From NCBI RefSeq assembly GCF_900103825.1, contig NZ_FNIF01000006.1, positions 62,001-126,000 of the forward strand: a DNA stretch of 64,000 nucleotides, written 5' to 3'. This document shows, in pieces, positions 44,156-53,384 of the stretch. The notes beneath the pieces were generated by a model, which did no database searches, had not been told where the DNA came from, and saw only the letters and a program-made list of their open reading frames with translations. Origin of the DNA: Paenibacillus sp. yr247 (GTDB taxonomy: Bacteria; Bacillota; Bacilli; Paenibacillales; NBRC-103111). Position 1 is the stretch's first letter, and every line of letters starts with the position of its first letter. A program made the position numbers and the translations under genes.

Positions 44156-45121
44156 TTATCCATACAGATGACACGCGACAGCATGTCCGACCTGAGTCAT
44201 TTTGATTTGCGGGCGGTCCGTTTTGCAAATGTCCATACAAGAGGAACACCTCGTGTGGAACGTACATCCAGTAGGCGGGTTTGCCGGACTCGGCACGTCA
44301 CCCGATAATAGGATACGTTCTTGCTTTTCGCGGGGGTTCGGCTGCGGAACCGCCGATAATAAGGCCTGTGTATAGGGATGCAAAGGGTTGCTGTACAGCC
44401 GGTGCTTATCCGCTAACTCAACAAGGCGCCCTAGATACATAACACCGACCCTGTCGCTGATATGGCGTACAACGGATAAATCGTGTGAGATGAATAGATA
44501 AGCAAGTTTAAAATGATCCTGTAAATCCTTCATGAGATTTAAAATTTGGGATTGTATGGAAACATCCAAAGCCGAAACCGGTTCATCCGCAATGATAAGC
44601 TTTGGTTTTGTAATCAATGCCCGAGCGATGCCGATTCGTTGACGCTGTCCGCCAGAAAACTCATGTGGAAAGCGATTATAGTGATGCGGCGTCAGCCCTA
44701 CAATTTCCAAAATATCCAAAACACGTTGCTTGCGCTCCGATCCTGAGCCAAGACCGTGAATGTAAAGCGGCTCCTCTAAGATGGATCCGATCGTCATACG
44801 GGGATTCAAGGAAGCAAAGGGATCTTGGAAAATAATTTGCAGGTCCCTCCGTTTTCTTCTGAGGGCGTCCCCTTTGAGAGCGGTCATATCTTCTCCCTGA
44901 AAAAGAATGGTCCCCTCCGAGGGTTCGATCAAGCGGATGATCGATCGGCCTGTTGTAGATTTACCACAGCCGGATTCACCGACGATGCCTAGTGTTTCTC
45001 CTTCCTTAACATCAAAGGATACATCGTCTACCGCTTTTACGTAATTATGCGTCTTGCCAAAGAGACCTGAACGGATGGGGAAATATTTTTTTAGCCCCTT
45101 AACTTCTAGAAGTGTATTCAA
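44156..45121 (-). CDS. Peptide ABC transporter ATPase (DppF/OppF type) 2
   Basis: A 321-residue ATPase of the second peptide importer. Motifs: Walker [14 protein letters not shown]-loop [17 protein letters not shown], signature [17 protein letters not shown], Walker [15 protein letters not shown]-terminal [15 protein letters not shown] cysteine cluster. The start is TTG at 45121, with the stop TGA of the upstream ATPase gene overlapping it (TTGA), so the two are coupled; GGAGG is 11 nt upstream. Close to the DppF at 39953 in the core motifs but clearly a separate paralogue. Confidence 0.93.
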   Translation of the reverse strand: MNTLLEVKGLKKYFPIRSGLFGKTHNYVKAVDDVSFDVKEGETLGIVGESGCGKSTTGRSIIRLIEPSEGTILFQGEDMTALKGDALRRKRRDLQIIFQDPFASLNPRMTIGSILEEPLYIHGLGSGSERKQRVLDILEIVGLTPHHYNRFPHEFSGGQRQRIGIARALITKPKLIIADEPVSALDVSIQSQILNLMKDLQDHFKLAYLFISHDLSVVRHISDRVGVMYLGRLVELADKHRLYSNPLHPYTQALLSAVPQPNPREKQERILLSGDVPSPANPPTGCTFHTRCSSCMDICKTDRPQIKMTQVGHAVACHLYG

Positions 45122-46110
45122 CCGACAGCTACCTCCTTTGCGGTGTTTTCATGTATCCAACAGCGGCTGAGCTGCTTGTTCTCCAATTGAAATAAAGGAG
45201 GAGATTCCTGCAGGCACCTGGATTCGACAAACGGACAACGTGATGCGAATTGGCATCCCTGCTTTACACTCCCAGGCATTGGAACGTTTCCAGGTATTGA
45301 TTTTAGACGCTTGTTATCTTCACCCAGTTTAGGCATGGACTCGAGAAGTCCCCGGGTGTATGGATGTGAAGGGTTCTCGAAGAGCGAGAACACGTCTGCT
45401 TGTTCCACTACTTGTCCAGCGTACATGACCACAACACGTTGGCACATTTCTGCGACAACTCCTAGATCATGTGTAATCAGAAGAATGGAGGTTCCCTGCT
45501 GATTACGCAGCTCCCGCATTAGGTCCAAAATTTGTGCTTGAATGGTTACATCAAGCGCTGTTGTGGGCTCATCGGCGATCAACAGCTCCGGATCGCACGA
45601 CATCGCCATAGCAATCATAACGCGCTGACGCATGCCTCCTGATAATTGGTGCGGGTATTCGTCAACAATGGTTTCAGCTCTTGGTATGTGTACTTTTTTA
45701 AGCATTTGAATTGCATGCTCGCGGGCTTGGGCCTTGGAGTAGCCGCGATGCAGCATCACCATTTCGCTCAGTTGCTTACCGATCGGATAAACCGGGTTTA
45801 GGGACGTCATAGGCTCCTGAAAAATCATCGCGATTTCGTTGCCTCGGATCTTCTGCATTTCTTCTTCCTTTACCTTTAGCAGATTGCGGCCCTTATATAG
45901 GATTTCGCCTTCAGTTTTACGGCTTCCGCTTTTTGGAAGCAATCCCATAATAGATAAAGACGTGACACTTTTCCCACAGCCGGACTCACCGACAATACCT
46001 AAGGTTTCCCCTTTTTCTAAGGACAGGCTAACACCGTTGACTGCGGGGATGACACGCCCTTCGCTAATAAAATGATTTTTAAGTTGAAGAATCTCGAGTA
46101 AATTAGACAA
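45118..46110 (-). CDS. Peptide ABC transporter ATPase (DppD/OppD type) 2
   Basis: A 330-residue partner ATPase. Motifs: Walker [15 protein letters not shown]-loop [17 protein letters not shown], signature [17 protein letters not shown], Walker [15 protein letters not shown]-loop [10 protein letters not shown], and C-terminal QGCQFASRCPFVESRC. Start codon is TTG at 46110 with GAGGGG upstream. It is the first gene of the minus-strand arm and is divergent from the binding protein at 46333, so the 220-bp gap holds both promoters and the candidate operators at 46237 and 46274. Confidence 0.93.
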   Translation of the reverse strand: MSNLLEILQLKNHFISEGRVIPAVNGVSLSLEKGETLGIVGESGCGKSVTSLSIMGLLPKSGSRKTEGEILYKGRNLLKVKEEEMQKIRGNEIAMIFQEPMTSLNPVYPIGKQLSEMVMLHRGYSKAQAREHAIQMLKKVHIPRAETIVDEYPHQLSGGMRQRVMIAMAMSCDPELLIADEPTTALDVTIQAQILDLMRELRNQQGTSILLITHDLGVVAEMCQRVVVMYAGQVVEQADVFSLFENPSHPYTRGLLESMPKLGEDNKRLKSIPGNVPMPGSVKQGCQFASRCPFVESRCLQESPPLFQLENKQLSRCWIHENTAKEVAVG

Positions 46111-46236
46111 CGATTCCCCTCTTTTCTCTTATTCAATGTAGTACGCAAGTTTCGAACCTTGATAGAAGTTTTTCTCAATTTGTTTATTATTAATTTCGCA
46201 GAAACCTATTGGTAAGTCAATGACTAATTTTTTTTG

Positions 46237-46251
46237 TTGAAATCGTTTTCT
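46237..46251 (+). promoter_or_regulatory. Candidate CcpA binding site (cre)
   Basis: TTGAAATCGTTTTCT fits the cre consensus WTGNAANCGNWNNCW at every position. It lies 82 nt upstream of the peptide binding-protein start and 127 nt from the divergent ATPase start, so catabolite control of either arm is possible. Confidence 0.6.
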
Positions 46252-46273
46252 TTTCATCGTATAGTAAACAAAA

Positions 46274-46301
46274 CGAAAGTGAAAAATTTAATTTACTTTC
46301 G
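46274..46301. promoter_or_regulatory. Palindromic operator candidate upstream of the second peptide importer
   Basis: CGAAAGT and ACTTTCG form a perfect inverted repeat separated by 14 AT-rich bases, 32 nt upstream of the ATG at 46333. The dyad is long enough to bind a dimeric regulator; the Lrp-family protein at 49806 is one candidate, but nothing in the sequence proves it. Confidence 0.5.
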
Positions 46302-46332
46302 GATTGTTAAATTTTAAAGGGGGAAGCAGTAA

Positions 46333-47901
46333 ATGAAGAAATCGTTTCGCTGGGGATTAAGCGCCGCTCTTGCTCTTACTGTGGTTGTAACTGGCTGCAG
46401 CAGCAATAAGCCCGCGTCTAACCCAAAATCAACCAACTCAGCCGTCGATAGTAAAGCGGCAAATACGACTCCAAAGGCCGGGGGAACTCTAAGCGTTGAA
46501 ATGAACGCAGATCCGCCGAAGCTCGATCCATCTCTGTCTTCTGCTCTAGTGGACCGCCAAGTTTTCCAGAGTATTTACGATAAATTGGTAGATATCGATG
46601 CGACTGGCAAAATTGTTCCGATGCTTGCTGAGCAATGGACGGTATCCGACGATCATAAGGTGTATACATTAAAATTACGCCAAGGCGTTAAGTTCCACGA
46701 TGGAACCGACTTCAATGCAGAAGCGGTCAAATTTAACATTGAACGTGGCATGGATAAAAATTCAGTTCGACGCTCTGAGCTTGCGGAAGTCGAGAAGGTA
46801 TCCGTAAGTGATCCTTATACGGTTGTGATTCAACTTAGTAAACCGTTCGCGCCGTTCCTTTCTGTTTTGACCGACCGTGCCGGTATGATTGTTTCTCCGG
46901 AAGCGGTGAAGAAATACGGGGAAGACTTCGTCAACCACCCAGTCGGAACAGGACCTTTTATTTTTAAAGACCGTGTGAAAGGCACTTCACTTACAGTTGA
47001 AAAGAACCCGAACTACTGGCAAAAGGGATTGCCTTACTTGGATAAAGTAGTCTATAAAATATTTACGGATTCCAATGTGGCTTTGACGAACCAAAAGAGC
47101 GGACAAGTCGACATTACGACGAATTTTCCTTATAAAGAGATTGAGAATATGAAAAACGACACCAATATCAAAGTGATCAACCTAGCGGGTCAAGGGTTCC
47201 AAGGTATTCATTTGAATACGAGCAAAGCGCCGTTCGATAATAAAGAACTGCGCCAGGCGGTAGACCTCATGATCGATCGCGAAGCGCTGATCAAAGTGGC
47301 ACTGAGCGGTGCGGGAACACCGGCACACTCGCCGTTTGCGCCCTCTCACTTCTCATACGGTGATTCGGATAAATACGAAAAGCCAAACCTTGCCAAGGCC
47401 AAGGAGCTTTTGAAAAAAGCGGGTAAACCGGATGGCTTCTCCTTCAGCTTGAAGATCGGAACGACTCCGACTAACCAACAAGTGGGTGAGATGGTTCAAA
47501 ACATGCTAAAACCTGCAGGCATTACGGTTACTTTGGATAAAGTAGAGTTCGGTACGATGCTTGACCAAGCGAAGAAAGGTAATCATGAATCTACGCAGTT
47601 AGGCTGGAGCGGAAGACCGGATCCGGACCAAAACATTTATGATTTTGCTTTCACAGGTGCTTCCAATAACTATTCCCAGTACAGCAATCCTGAGGTTGAT
47701 AAGCTGCTGAAAGAGGGCCGCGGCGAAGGAACTGAAGCAAAGCGTAAAGCTATTTACGACGATTTGATGAAAAAATTAAACGACGATGACGAATACGTCT
47801 ACTTGTGGCATTCCAATAACGTCTTCGGTATTTCCAAAGGTGTGCAAGGCTTCACCTATATTCCGGACGGTTTGATCCGTACGGCAACAATCAGTAAGTA
47901 A
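46333..47901 (+). CDS. Peptide ABC transporter, substrate-binding lipoprotein (family 5) 2
   Basis: A 522-residue binding lipoprotein. Signal peptide with lipobox VVVTGCSSN; mature part starts with a ~40-residue Ser/Thr/Asn/Lys-rich linker, then the fold from DPPKLDPSLSSALVDRQVFQ with the family signature KLRQGVKFHDGTDFNAEAVK. It shares its family with the protein at 34383 but the sequences differ strongly, so the peptides bound probably differ. GGGGGAAG precedes the ATG. Two permeases and the YwrC-like regulator follow on the same strand. Confidence 0.93.
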   Translation: MKKSFRWGLSAALALTVVVTGCSSNKPASNPKSTNSAVDSKAANTTPKAGGTLSVEMNADPPKLDPSLSSALVDRQVFQSIYDKLVDIDATGKIVPMLAEQWTVSDDHKVYTLKLRQGVKFHDGTDFNAEAVKFNIERGMDKNSVRRSELAEVEKVSVSDPYTVVIQLSKPFAPFLSVLTDRAGMIVSPEAVKKYGEDFVNHPVGTGPFIFKDRVKGTSLTVEKNPNYWQKGLPYLDKVVYKIFTDSNVALTNQKSGQVDITTNFPYKEIENMKNDTNIKVINLAGQGFQGIHLNTSKAPFDNKELRQAVDLMIDREALIKVALSGAGTPAHSPFAPSHFSYGDSDKYEKPNLAKAKELLKKAGKPDGFSFSLKIGTTPTNQQVGEMVQNMLKPAGITVTLDKVEFGTMLDQAKKGNHESTQLGWSGRPDPDQNIYDFAFTGASNNYSQYSNPEVDKLLKEGRGEGTEAKRKAIYDDLMKKLNDDDEYVYLWHSNNVFGISKGVQGFTYIPDGLIRTATISK

Positions 47902-47912
47902 GGAGAATCCTT

Positions 47913-48866
47913 ATGGCGTTTTTAATCAGGCGTCTGTTACTAGCAATACCGGTTATCATACTTGTTACAATCATGGTCTTTTCTTTATTGCACATGCTTC
48001 CCGGCGATCCGGCAACGGTTATTCTGGGCCAGGAGGCTACACCGGATGCAGTGGCGGCTTTACGTGAAGAACTAGGCTTGAATAAGCCTATCGTGGTCCA
48101 GTACTTCGATTGGTTGGGAGGAGTGCTTCAGGGAAACCTGGGGCGCTCGCTTGTCGACCGGTCTTCTGTGTCGGAACTGATCGCATCCCGATTTCCCGCT
48201 ACCTTAGAACTGACAATCGGAACGTTTTTAGTGGCCCTGCTCATAGCAGTGCCAGCTGGTATCATTTCTGCTATTCGACAAGGGAAATGGGTCGATTATT
48301 TAAGCACGATTCTCGCGCTTGGCGGCATGTCGATTCCTCACTTTTGGCTGGGCATGATGATGATCGTCTTATTCTCGGTCAAATTGGGATGGCTTCCGGC
48401 TTCCGGTTACGTGCCTTTTAGTGAGGATCCACTTGGTAATATATCCGCAATGGTTATGCCTATTGTGGCAACGGGGCTGCGGGAGTCGGCGGTTTTAATG
48501 AGAATGCTGCGCAGCAGCTTGCTCGATGTCATGCATGCGGATTATGTACGTACGGCATATTCCAAAGGGCTTAAGGAACGTGTGGTCGTTCTTGGACATG
48601 CAATGAAAAATGCATTGGTTCCGGTCGTTACAACAAGCGGTTTGATTGTGGCAGGGCTTCTCGGGGGGCTTGTCATTACAGAATCCATATTTTCTATCCC
48701 GGGATTTGGACGTCTTATTGTGGAATCCATCTTTAGGCGCGATTATGTTACGGTGCAAGGAGCCATTCTCGTATCAGCCTTAATGGTTGTCATTGTTAAT
48801 TTGATTGTGGACCTTTTATATGCGTTAATTGATCCCAGAATCAAAATGGGCAAGGGGGCTGAATAA
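47913..48866 (+). CDS. Peptide ABC transporter permease (DppB family) 2
   Basis: A 317-residue permease. Landmarks: RRLLLAIPVIILVTIMVFSL, the LPGDPATVILGQEATPDAVA loop after the first helix, and the EAA loop VRTAYSKGLKERVVVLGHAM; it ends DLLYALIDPRIKMG, the family tail. AAGGAG precedes the ATG. It is 11 nt after the binding-protein gene and 3 nt before the second permease gene. Confidence 0.94.
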   Translation: MAFLIRRLLLAIPVIILVTIMVFSLLHMLPGDPATVILGQEATPDAVAALREELGLNKPIVVQYFDWLGGVLQGNLGRSLVDRSSVSELIASRFPATLELTIGTFLVALLIAVPAGIISAIRQGKWVDYLSTILALGGMSIPHFWLGMMMIVLFSVKLGWLPASGYVPFSEDPLGNISAMVMPIVATGLRESAVLMRMLRSSLLDVMHADYVRTAYSKGLKERVVVLGHAMKNALVPVVTTSGLIVAGLLGGLVITESIFSIPGFGRLIVESIFRRDYVTVQGAILVSALMVVIVNLIVDLLYALIDPRIKMGKGAE

Positions 48867-48869
48867 ATT

Positions 48870-49787
48870 ATGCAAGCTAATGTCGACCTTTCCCAAAATG
48901 AACTAACCCAACCACAAACGAATGAAGAAGCGGGAAAAGCGGAAAGCCGCTCTCGTATCATGTTTCGAAGATTTGTTCGTAACCGATTGGCTGTATGCGG
49001 TGCGCTCATCATTGGCATCCTGATGATTGTAGCTATTTTTGCACCGGTAATTGCTACACACGATCCTATATTTAGTCAAGACTATGCCAATCTTTTGCAG
49101 AAGCCCGGCAACGGCCATATCCTGGGAACGGATGATTTGGGTCGGGACACCTTCTCGCGCATCGTTTTCGGGGCGAGGCTTTCAATTGAGGCTGCGGTGG
49201 TCTCCGTCGGGATCGCTGTGCTGATTGGCGTGCCGATCGGATTGATTACCGGATACTTCCGAGGATTCTGGGATGAATGGGTTGTCATGCGAATCGTAGA
49301 TGCCGTACAAGCATTTCCATCATTGATTTTAGCACTGGCTATGGCTGCTGCCCTCGGTGGAGGTTTTTTCAATGCGATGATTGCGATCGGTGTCGGCTTT
49401 ACGCCGGCGTTCGTTCGCATAACGAGAGCGCAGGTGCTGACCGTCCGTAATTTGGAGTATATTCATGCTGCCAAAGCAATTGGAGCTAAAAACTGGCGGA
49501 TTATGTTTTTGCACGTGCTGCCAAATTCCATGGCGCCGCTTATGGTCCAAACCACACTTTCCATGGCCGCTGCCATCATTGCCGAAGCAGGCCTTTCCTA
49601 TCTGGGCCTTGGGGCCAGGCCGGAAGAACCAAGCTGGGGCTCGATGCTGCATATTGCACAAGGGTATTTGAATATTGATCCGATGTTGGCGGTTTGGCCG
49701 GGAATTTCGATTTTTCTGGTTGTACTTGGTTTTAATTTTCTTGGGGACGGTATTCGTGAAGTACTTGACCCTAAGCTTAAACGATAG
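48870..49787 (+). CDS. Peptide ABC transporter permease (DppC family) 2
   Basis: A 305-residue permease with an N-terminal cytoplasmic segment of ~30 residues, the first helix around 40-60, and the hallmark HILGTDDLGRDTFSRIVFGA. The EAA loop is IHAAKAIGAKNWRIMFLHVL, and the tail GDGIREVLDPKLKR is typical. It completes the plus-strand arm of the importer and is followed 18 nt later by the Lrp-family regulator gene. Confidence 0.94.
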   Translation: MQANVDLSQNELTQPQTNEEAGKAESRSRIMFRRFVRNRLAVCGALIIGILMIVAIFAPVIATHDPIFSQDYANLLQKPGNGHILGTDDLGRDTFSRIVFGARLSIEAAVVSVGIAVLIGVPIGLITGYFRGFWDEWVVMRIVDAVQAFPSLILALAMAAALGGGFFNAMIAIGVGFTPAFVRITRAQVLTVRNLEYIHAAKAIGAKNWRIMFLHVLPNSMAPLMVQTTLSMAAAIIAEAGLSYLGLGARPEEPSWGSMLHIAQGYLNIDPMLAVWPGISIFLVVLGFNFLGDGIREVLDPKLKR

Positions 49788-49805
49788 CTTAATGGAGGTT
49801 TGACG

Positions 49806-50294
49806 ATGGTTTATGTATATTCCGAAGAAAATGTGATGCCTCCCCTTGAGTTGGACGAAGTGGATCAACATATTTTGGAGGCGCTGCATGAGAATAGCCG
49901 AATTTCTTATACGGATTTGGCCAAAATGATCGGGCTTTCCCGAATCGCTGTGCAGCAGCGAATTTCCAGCCTGATTGAGGCGGAGGTAATTGAAAGGTTT
50001 ACTGTAGTCATTAATCCGGCAAAGGTTGGAATTCAGGTCTCGGCATTTTTCAACGTGGATATCGAACCGCAGTTTTTGGACGAGGTCGCTGAGAAATTGT
50101 CCAAAGAACCTCCCGTTACAAGTTTGTACCATATGTCGGGTCCAAGCACCCTTCATATGCATGGTGTATTTAAAAATATGCATGAGATGGAAAATTTTTT
50201 GCTCAAAACACTTTATGCAATGCCAGGTATAGTACGAGTAGATAGCCAATTGCTGCTACGACGTTACAAAAGCCGGATGGGGCTAAAGCTGTAA
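49806..50294 (+). CDS. Lrp/AsnC-family regulator (YwrC-like)
   Basis: A 162-residue regulator with an N-terminal winged helix ([20 protein letters not shown], then [20 protein letters not shown]) and a C-terminal RAM-type effector domain ([19 protein letters not shown] onwards). Such proteins sense amino acids. GGAGG lies 7 nt before the ATG at 49806. The next two genes are half-size chromate-family transporters and the one after a GGT-like enzyme, the same order as ywrC-ywrB-ywrA and ywrD in Bacillus, where YwrC represses the transporter pair. Here the set is fused to a peptide importer operon, so it may control import as well. Confidence 0.87.
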   Translation: MVYVYSEENVMPPLELDEVDQHILEALHENSRISYTDLAKMIGLSRIAVQQRISSLIEAEVIERFTVVINPAKVGIQVSAFFNVDIEPQFLDEVAEKLSKEPPVTSLYHMSGPSTLHMHGVFKNMHEMENFLLKTLYAMPGIVRVDSQLLLRRYKSRMGLKL

Positions 50295-50319
50295 TGAGCT
50301 TGGCTAGGGGGTTAGCGAG

Positions 50320-50910
50320 TTGACAACAAGATACTACAAAGAACTCTTGATTGCTATGATGCGTACGGGAATCTTGGGCTTTGGCGGCGGACCTTCCGTA
50401 ATTCCTCTTATTCGCTATGAAGCGGTAACGAAGTATCAGTGGCTTGATGATAGCGAGTTTGGTGAAATTTTGGCGCTTGCTAACACATTGCCGGGTCCGA
50501 TCGCCCCTAAAATGGCGGCCTATCTCGGATACCGGCTGAATAAAACAATGGGAGCCATCGTGGGGGTACTTGCCCACATACTCCCAACCAGCCTTGCCAT
50601 GATTGCTCTGCTTGGGTTCCTGTTCAAATTGCAGCATTCCCCTGTTGTCGCAGGGATGATTTCAGCGGTCCGACCTGTAGTAGCCGTTATGCTAGGTCAA
50701 ATGGCGTACGAATTTGCTTCGAAATCGGTAAAAGGACTTGGGAAACTAGGGGCCTTCATTTTTGGCGCAATTGCTTTTATTCTGCTTTCGGTTGTGTATA
50801 TTCACCCGGGCATCGTCGTTGCCTTATTCTTATTATATGGCGCTTTCCATTTTAAAATGAAACCGGTGAGCAATAAGGATACAGATGCCAGGAAAGGGGC
50901 TTCCGTTTGA
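50320..50910 (+). CDS. Half-size chromate transporter family protein (YwrB/ChrA N-type)
   Basis: A 196-residue membrane protein consisting of one CHR domain with about six helices. The family motif FGGGPSVIPLIRYEAVTKYQ lies in the first helix region, followed by LANTLPGPIAPKMAAYLGY and the closing helices. Short CHR proteins work as pairs of oppositely oriented halves, and the next gene supplies the second. Start is TTG at 50320 with AGGGGG upstream. The family is named for chromate efflux, but the natural substrate of the YwrB/YwrA type is uncertain and context here points to a metabolite. Confidence 0.88.
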   Translation: MTTRYYKELLIAMMRTGILGFGGGPSVIPLIRYEAVTKYQWLDDSEFGEILALANTLPGPIAPKMAAYLGYRLNKTMGAIVGVLAHILPTSLAMIALLGFLFKLQHSPVVAGMISAVRPVVAVMLGQMAYEFASKSVKGLGKLGAFIFGAIAFILLSVVYIHPGIVVALFLLYGAFHFKMKPVSNKDTDARKGASV

Positions 50911-51449
50911 ACTTATTGAAGCTATTCTGGGGTTTTTTCGTTGCAAATGTCCTTGGATACGGTGGTGGGCCTTCCACGATTCCATTGATTCAAGAGGAAG
51001 TGGTTAACCATTATAGATGGTTGACCAATGCCCAATTTGCTGATGTACTGGCAATAGGCAATGCGCTGCCGGGTCCCATTGCAACTAAAATAGCCGCTTT
51101 TGTCGGTTATCAGCAGGCAGGATGGGCAGGATTGATTATCACTACTTTGGCTACGGTAGCTCCGTCGGCCATTGCCTTGGTTGTATTGCTCAAGGTACTG
51201 GATCGTTTTCGTAAATCTCCTTCTGTGAAGGGAATGACATTGCTTGTACAGCCGGTGATCGCCGTCATGATGCTTGGTTTAACGTGGGAATTGGGGCATG
51301 TCTCCTACTCATCAATTGGCATGTGGCATTCGCTTGCTCTAGGGGCTGTATCTCTTTGGGCCTTCACCAAGGGGCGTATCCATCCGGCCATCGTGATTAT
51401 CGGTGCTTTTGTTTACGGAGGGTTATTCTTATCCGGACTAACTGTTTGA
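50907..51449 (+). CDS. Half-size chromate transporter family protein (YwrA-like)
   Basis: A 180-residue second CHR half with the matching signature YGGGPSTIPLIQEEVVNHYR and the segment IGNALPGPIATKIAAFVGYQ. The start is TTG at 50907, overlapping the TGA of the previous gene (TTGA), so the two subunits are made together, as expected for an obligate pair. The GGT-like gene follows 11 nt after the stop. Confidence 0.88.
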   Translation: MNLLKLFWGFFVANVLGYGGGPSTIPLIQEEVVNHYRWLTNAQFADVLAIGNALPGPIATKIAAFVGYQQAGWAGLIITTLATVAPSAIALVVLLKVLDRFRKSPSVKGMTLLVQPVIAVMMLGLTWELGHVSYSSIGMWHSLALGAVSLWAFTKGRIHPAIVIIGAFVYGGLFLSGLTV

Positions 51450-51460
51450 AAGGAAGATAG

Positions 51461-53068
51461 ATGATGAACTTTGATGCACAGTATCACCCGTATTCCTCCC
51501 GTCGATCGCCGGTTTATGCGAGAAATGGGATGGTTGCGACCTCGCAGCCTCTTGCGGCGCAAGCCGGGCTTATGATTTTGCGCAAGGGGGGCAACGCCAT
51601 TGATGCTGCCATAGCAACTGCTGCAGCACTTACGGTAGTGGAGCCAAGCGCTAACGGGATTGGCGGCGACGCATTTGCGTTGGTCTGGACTCAGGGCAAG
51701 TTGCACGGACTTAATTCCAGCGGCGCTGCGCCACAGAGTTTATCCATTGATGCCTTAAACAAAGCCGGGGTCCATGAAATCCCGAAATACGGCTTTATTC
51801 CTGTTACAGTGCCAGGCGCTCCGGCTAGCTGGGCTGAACTGTCTCGACGCTTCGGTAAGTTGCCGCTGAAAGAGGTACTGCAGCCGGCTATTGAATATGC
51901 GAAGAACGGCTTTCCGATTACTTTAGGTATTTATTGGAAACGTGCGGCTGCTATATTCAAGTCGCAACTGAAGGGCGAACAGTTCGAGGAGTGGTTTCGC
52001 GTATTTGCTCCGGAGGGCGTGGCTCCTCAAATCGGCCAAGTGTGGCACCTGCCGGATCACGCCGCAACGCTGCAGGAAATCGCCGATACAAACGCCGAAT
52101 CGTTCTACCGCGGGGAATTGGCAGAGAAAATCGACCGTTTCTCCAAACAATACGGCGGTTATATCCGCAAAGAAGATTTGGCAGCCTTTAACCCGGAATG
52201 GGTTGATCCGATCAGCGTGAATTACCGTGGGTATGACGTATGGGAAATCCCGCCGAACGGGCACGGTTTGGTCGCACTGATGGCTTTGAACATTTTGAAG
52301 GGCTTTGATTTCAGCGATCGGGACAGTATCGACACGTATCACAAACAGATCGAGGCTATTAAATTGGCGTTTGCGGATGGTAAAAAGTATATTGCCGATT
52401 CCGCCAAAATGTCGGTAAGTGTGGAGGATCTGCTCTCGGACGCTTATGCCGACGAACGCCGCAGGCTTATCGGCAAGGATGCTCTGCTGCCTGAGCCGGG
52501 TCAGCCTCCTCAAGGGGGAACTGTCTATCTGTGTACGGCTGATAGTGAAGGCAACATGGTTTCCTTCATTCAAAGCAACTACATGGGCTTTGGATCTGGC
52601 TTGGTTGTGCCTGGAACCGGTATTGCGCTGCATAACCGCGGGCATAATTTTACACTTGATCCTAAGCACGATAACTGTTTGGAGCCCGGGAAGAAGCCTT
52701 ATCATACGATTATCCCCGGCTTCTTGACCAAGGATGGGAAGGCAGTTGGTCCATTTGGAGTCATGGGTGGATTTATGCAGCCGCAAGGTCACGTGCAGAT
52801 GGTCATGAATACGGTAGATTTCCACCTCAATCCGCAAGCTGCCCTAGATGCGCCAAGATGGCAGTGGATGGAAGGCAATACCGTGGAATTTGAGCATTCT
52901 ACAAAGTCTCATCTTGTTGAGGCGTTAGCCCGGAAAGGGCATGACGCCAAGTGGTCGCTAGGTTCTGTTTCATTTGGCCGAGGCCAAATCATATGGAGAG
53001 ATGATGAAAACGGCGTGTTGATTGGAGGAACGGAGCCTCGAACCGACGGTCAAGTAGCCGCTTGGTAG
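51461..53068 (+). CDS. Gamma-glutamyltransferase-like enzyme, cytoplasmic (YwrD type)
   Basis: A 535-residue Ntn-hydrolase of the gamma-glutamyltranspeptidase family. It starts directly with the first family region (ARNGMVATSQPLAAQAGLMI), so there is no signal peptide. The self-cleavage site lies near residue 350 at QGGTVYLCTADSEGNMVSF: the nucleophile Thr is kept, but the usual Thr-Thr-His is Thr-Val-Tyr. Further family parts are SNYMGFGSGLVVPGTGIALH and GVMGGFMQPQGHVQ. It would hydrolyse gamma-glutamyl or acyl-type amides inside the cell, after uptake by the importer in the same operon. GAAAGGAAG precedes two possible ATGs (51461 and 51464). Confidence 0.9.
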   Translation: MMNFDAQYHPYSSRRSPVYARNGMVATSQPLAAQAGLMILRKGGNAIDAAIATAAALTVVEPSANGIGGDAFALVWTQGKLHGLNSSGAAPQSLSIDALNKAGVHEIPKYGFIPVTVPGAPASWAELSRRFGKLPLKEVLQPAIEYAKNGFPITLGIYWKRAAAIFKSQLKGEQFEEWFRVFAPEGVAPQIGQVWHLPDHAATLQEIADTNAESFYRGELAEKIDRFSKQYGGYIRKEDLAAFNPEWVDPISVNYRGYDVWEIPPNGHGLVALMALNILKGFDFSDRDSIDTYHKQIEAIKLAFADGKKYIADSAKMSVSVEDLLSDAYADERRRLIGKDALLPEPGQPPQGGTVYLCTADSEGNMVSFIQSNYMGFGSGLVVPGTGIALHNRGHNFTLDPKHDNCLEPGKKPYHTIIPGFLTKDGKAVGPFGVMGGFMQPQGHVQMVMNTVDFHLNPQAALDAPRWQWMEGNTVEFEHSTKSHLVEALARKGHDAKWSLGSVSFGRGQIIWRDDENGVLIGGTEPRTDGQVAAW

Positions 53069-53140
53069 AGGCAGCCCCGCCACATTAGCTTGTTTTGACA
53101 AAGCGCGGCAGATAGGAATATGCATAACAAGGGTTCGCCT

Positions 53141-53190
53141 CCAAAAGAACCTTCGATCCCACTATTGGAGTGGTTTTGGAGGTTCTTTCG
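53141..53190 (+). terminator. Intrinsic terminator of the importer/GGT operon
   Basis: AAAGAACC pairs with GGTTCTTT, with an inner stem CCACT/AGTGG, about 70 nt after the stop codon; the 3' arm is followed by CGTTT. A moderately strong structure. Confidence 0.6.
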
Positions 53191-53347
53191 TTTGAATAAG
53201 GGAACCCTGCAATTAGGGAATGAGGTTACATACATGAGTATTGAAATTAAAAGAAAATTTTTATTACCGGCATTCCCATCTTGAGGACTTTAGAATAAAG
53301 AAATAATTATGATCGCAAACAGGATGAACTAATCTGGGGTCGAAAAA

Positions 53348-53381
53348 GAAAAAGCACAACCTTTAGGGCTGTGCTTTTTCA
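53348..53381. terminator. Bidirectional terminator
   Basis: GAAAAAGCACAACC pairs with GGCTGTGCTTTTTC (one mismatch) around TTTAG. It lies at the 3' end of the minus-strand relic ending near 53385. Confidence 0.78.
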
Positions 53382-53384
53382 CTT

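Noticed and set aside
49329-50249. Long minus-strand frame of 306 codons opposite the DppC and Lrp genes
   Set aside because: Shadow of two well-supported plus-strand genes, spanning their boundary, with random-looking translation.
50320-51449. Chromate resistance operon
   Set aside because: The CHR family is present, but the operon partners are a peptide importer, an Lrp regulator and a GGT-like enzyme, so chromate is probably not the natural substrate.
51923-52837. Long minus-strand frame of 304 codons opposite the GGT gene
   Set aside because: It is a shadow of a strongly supported gene; its translation has no recognisable domain and there is no ribosome site.
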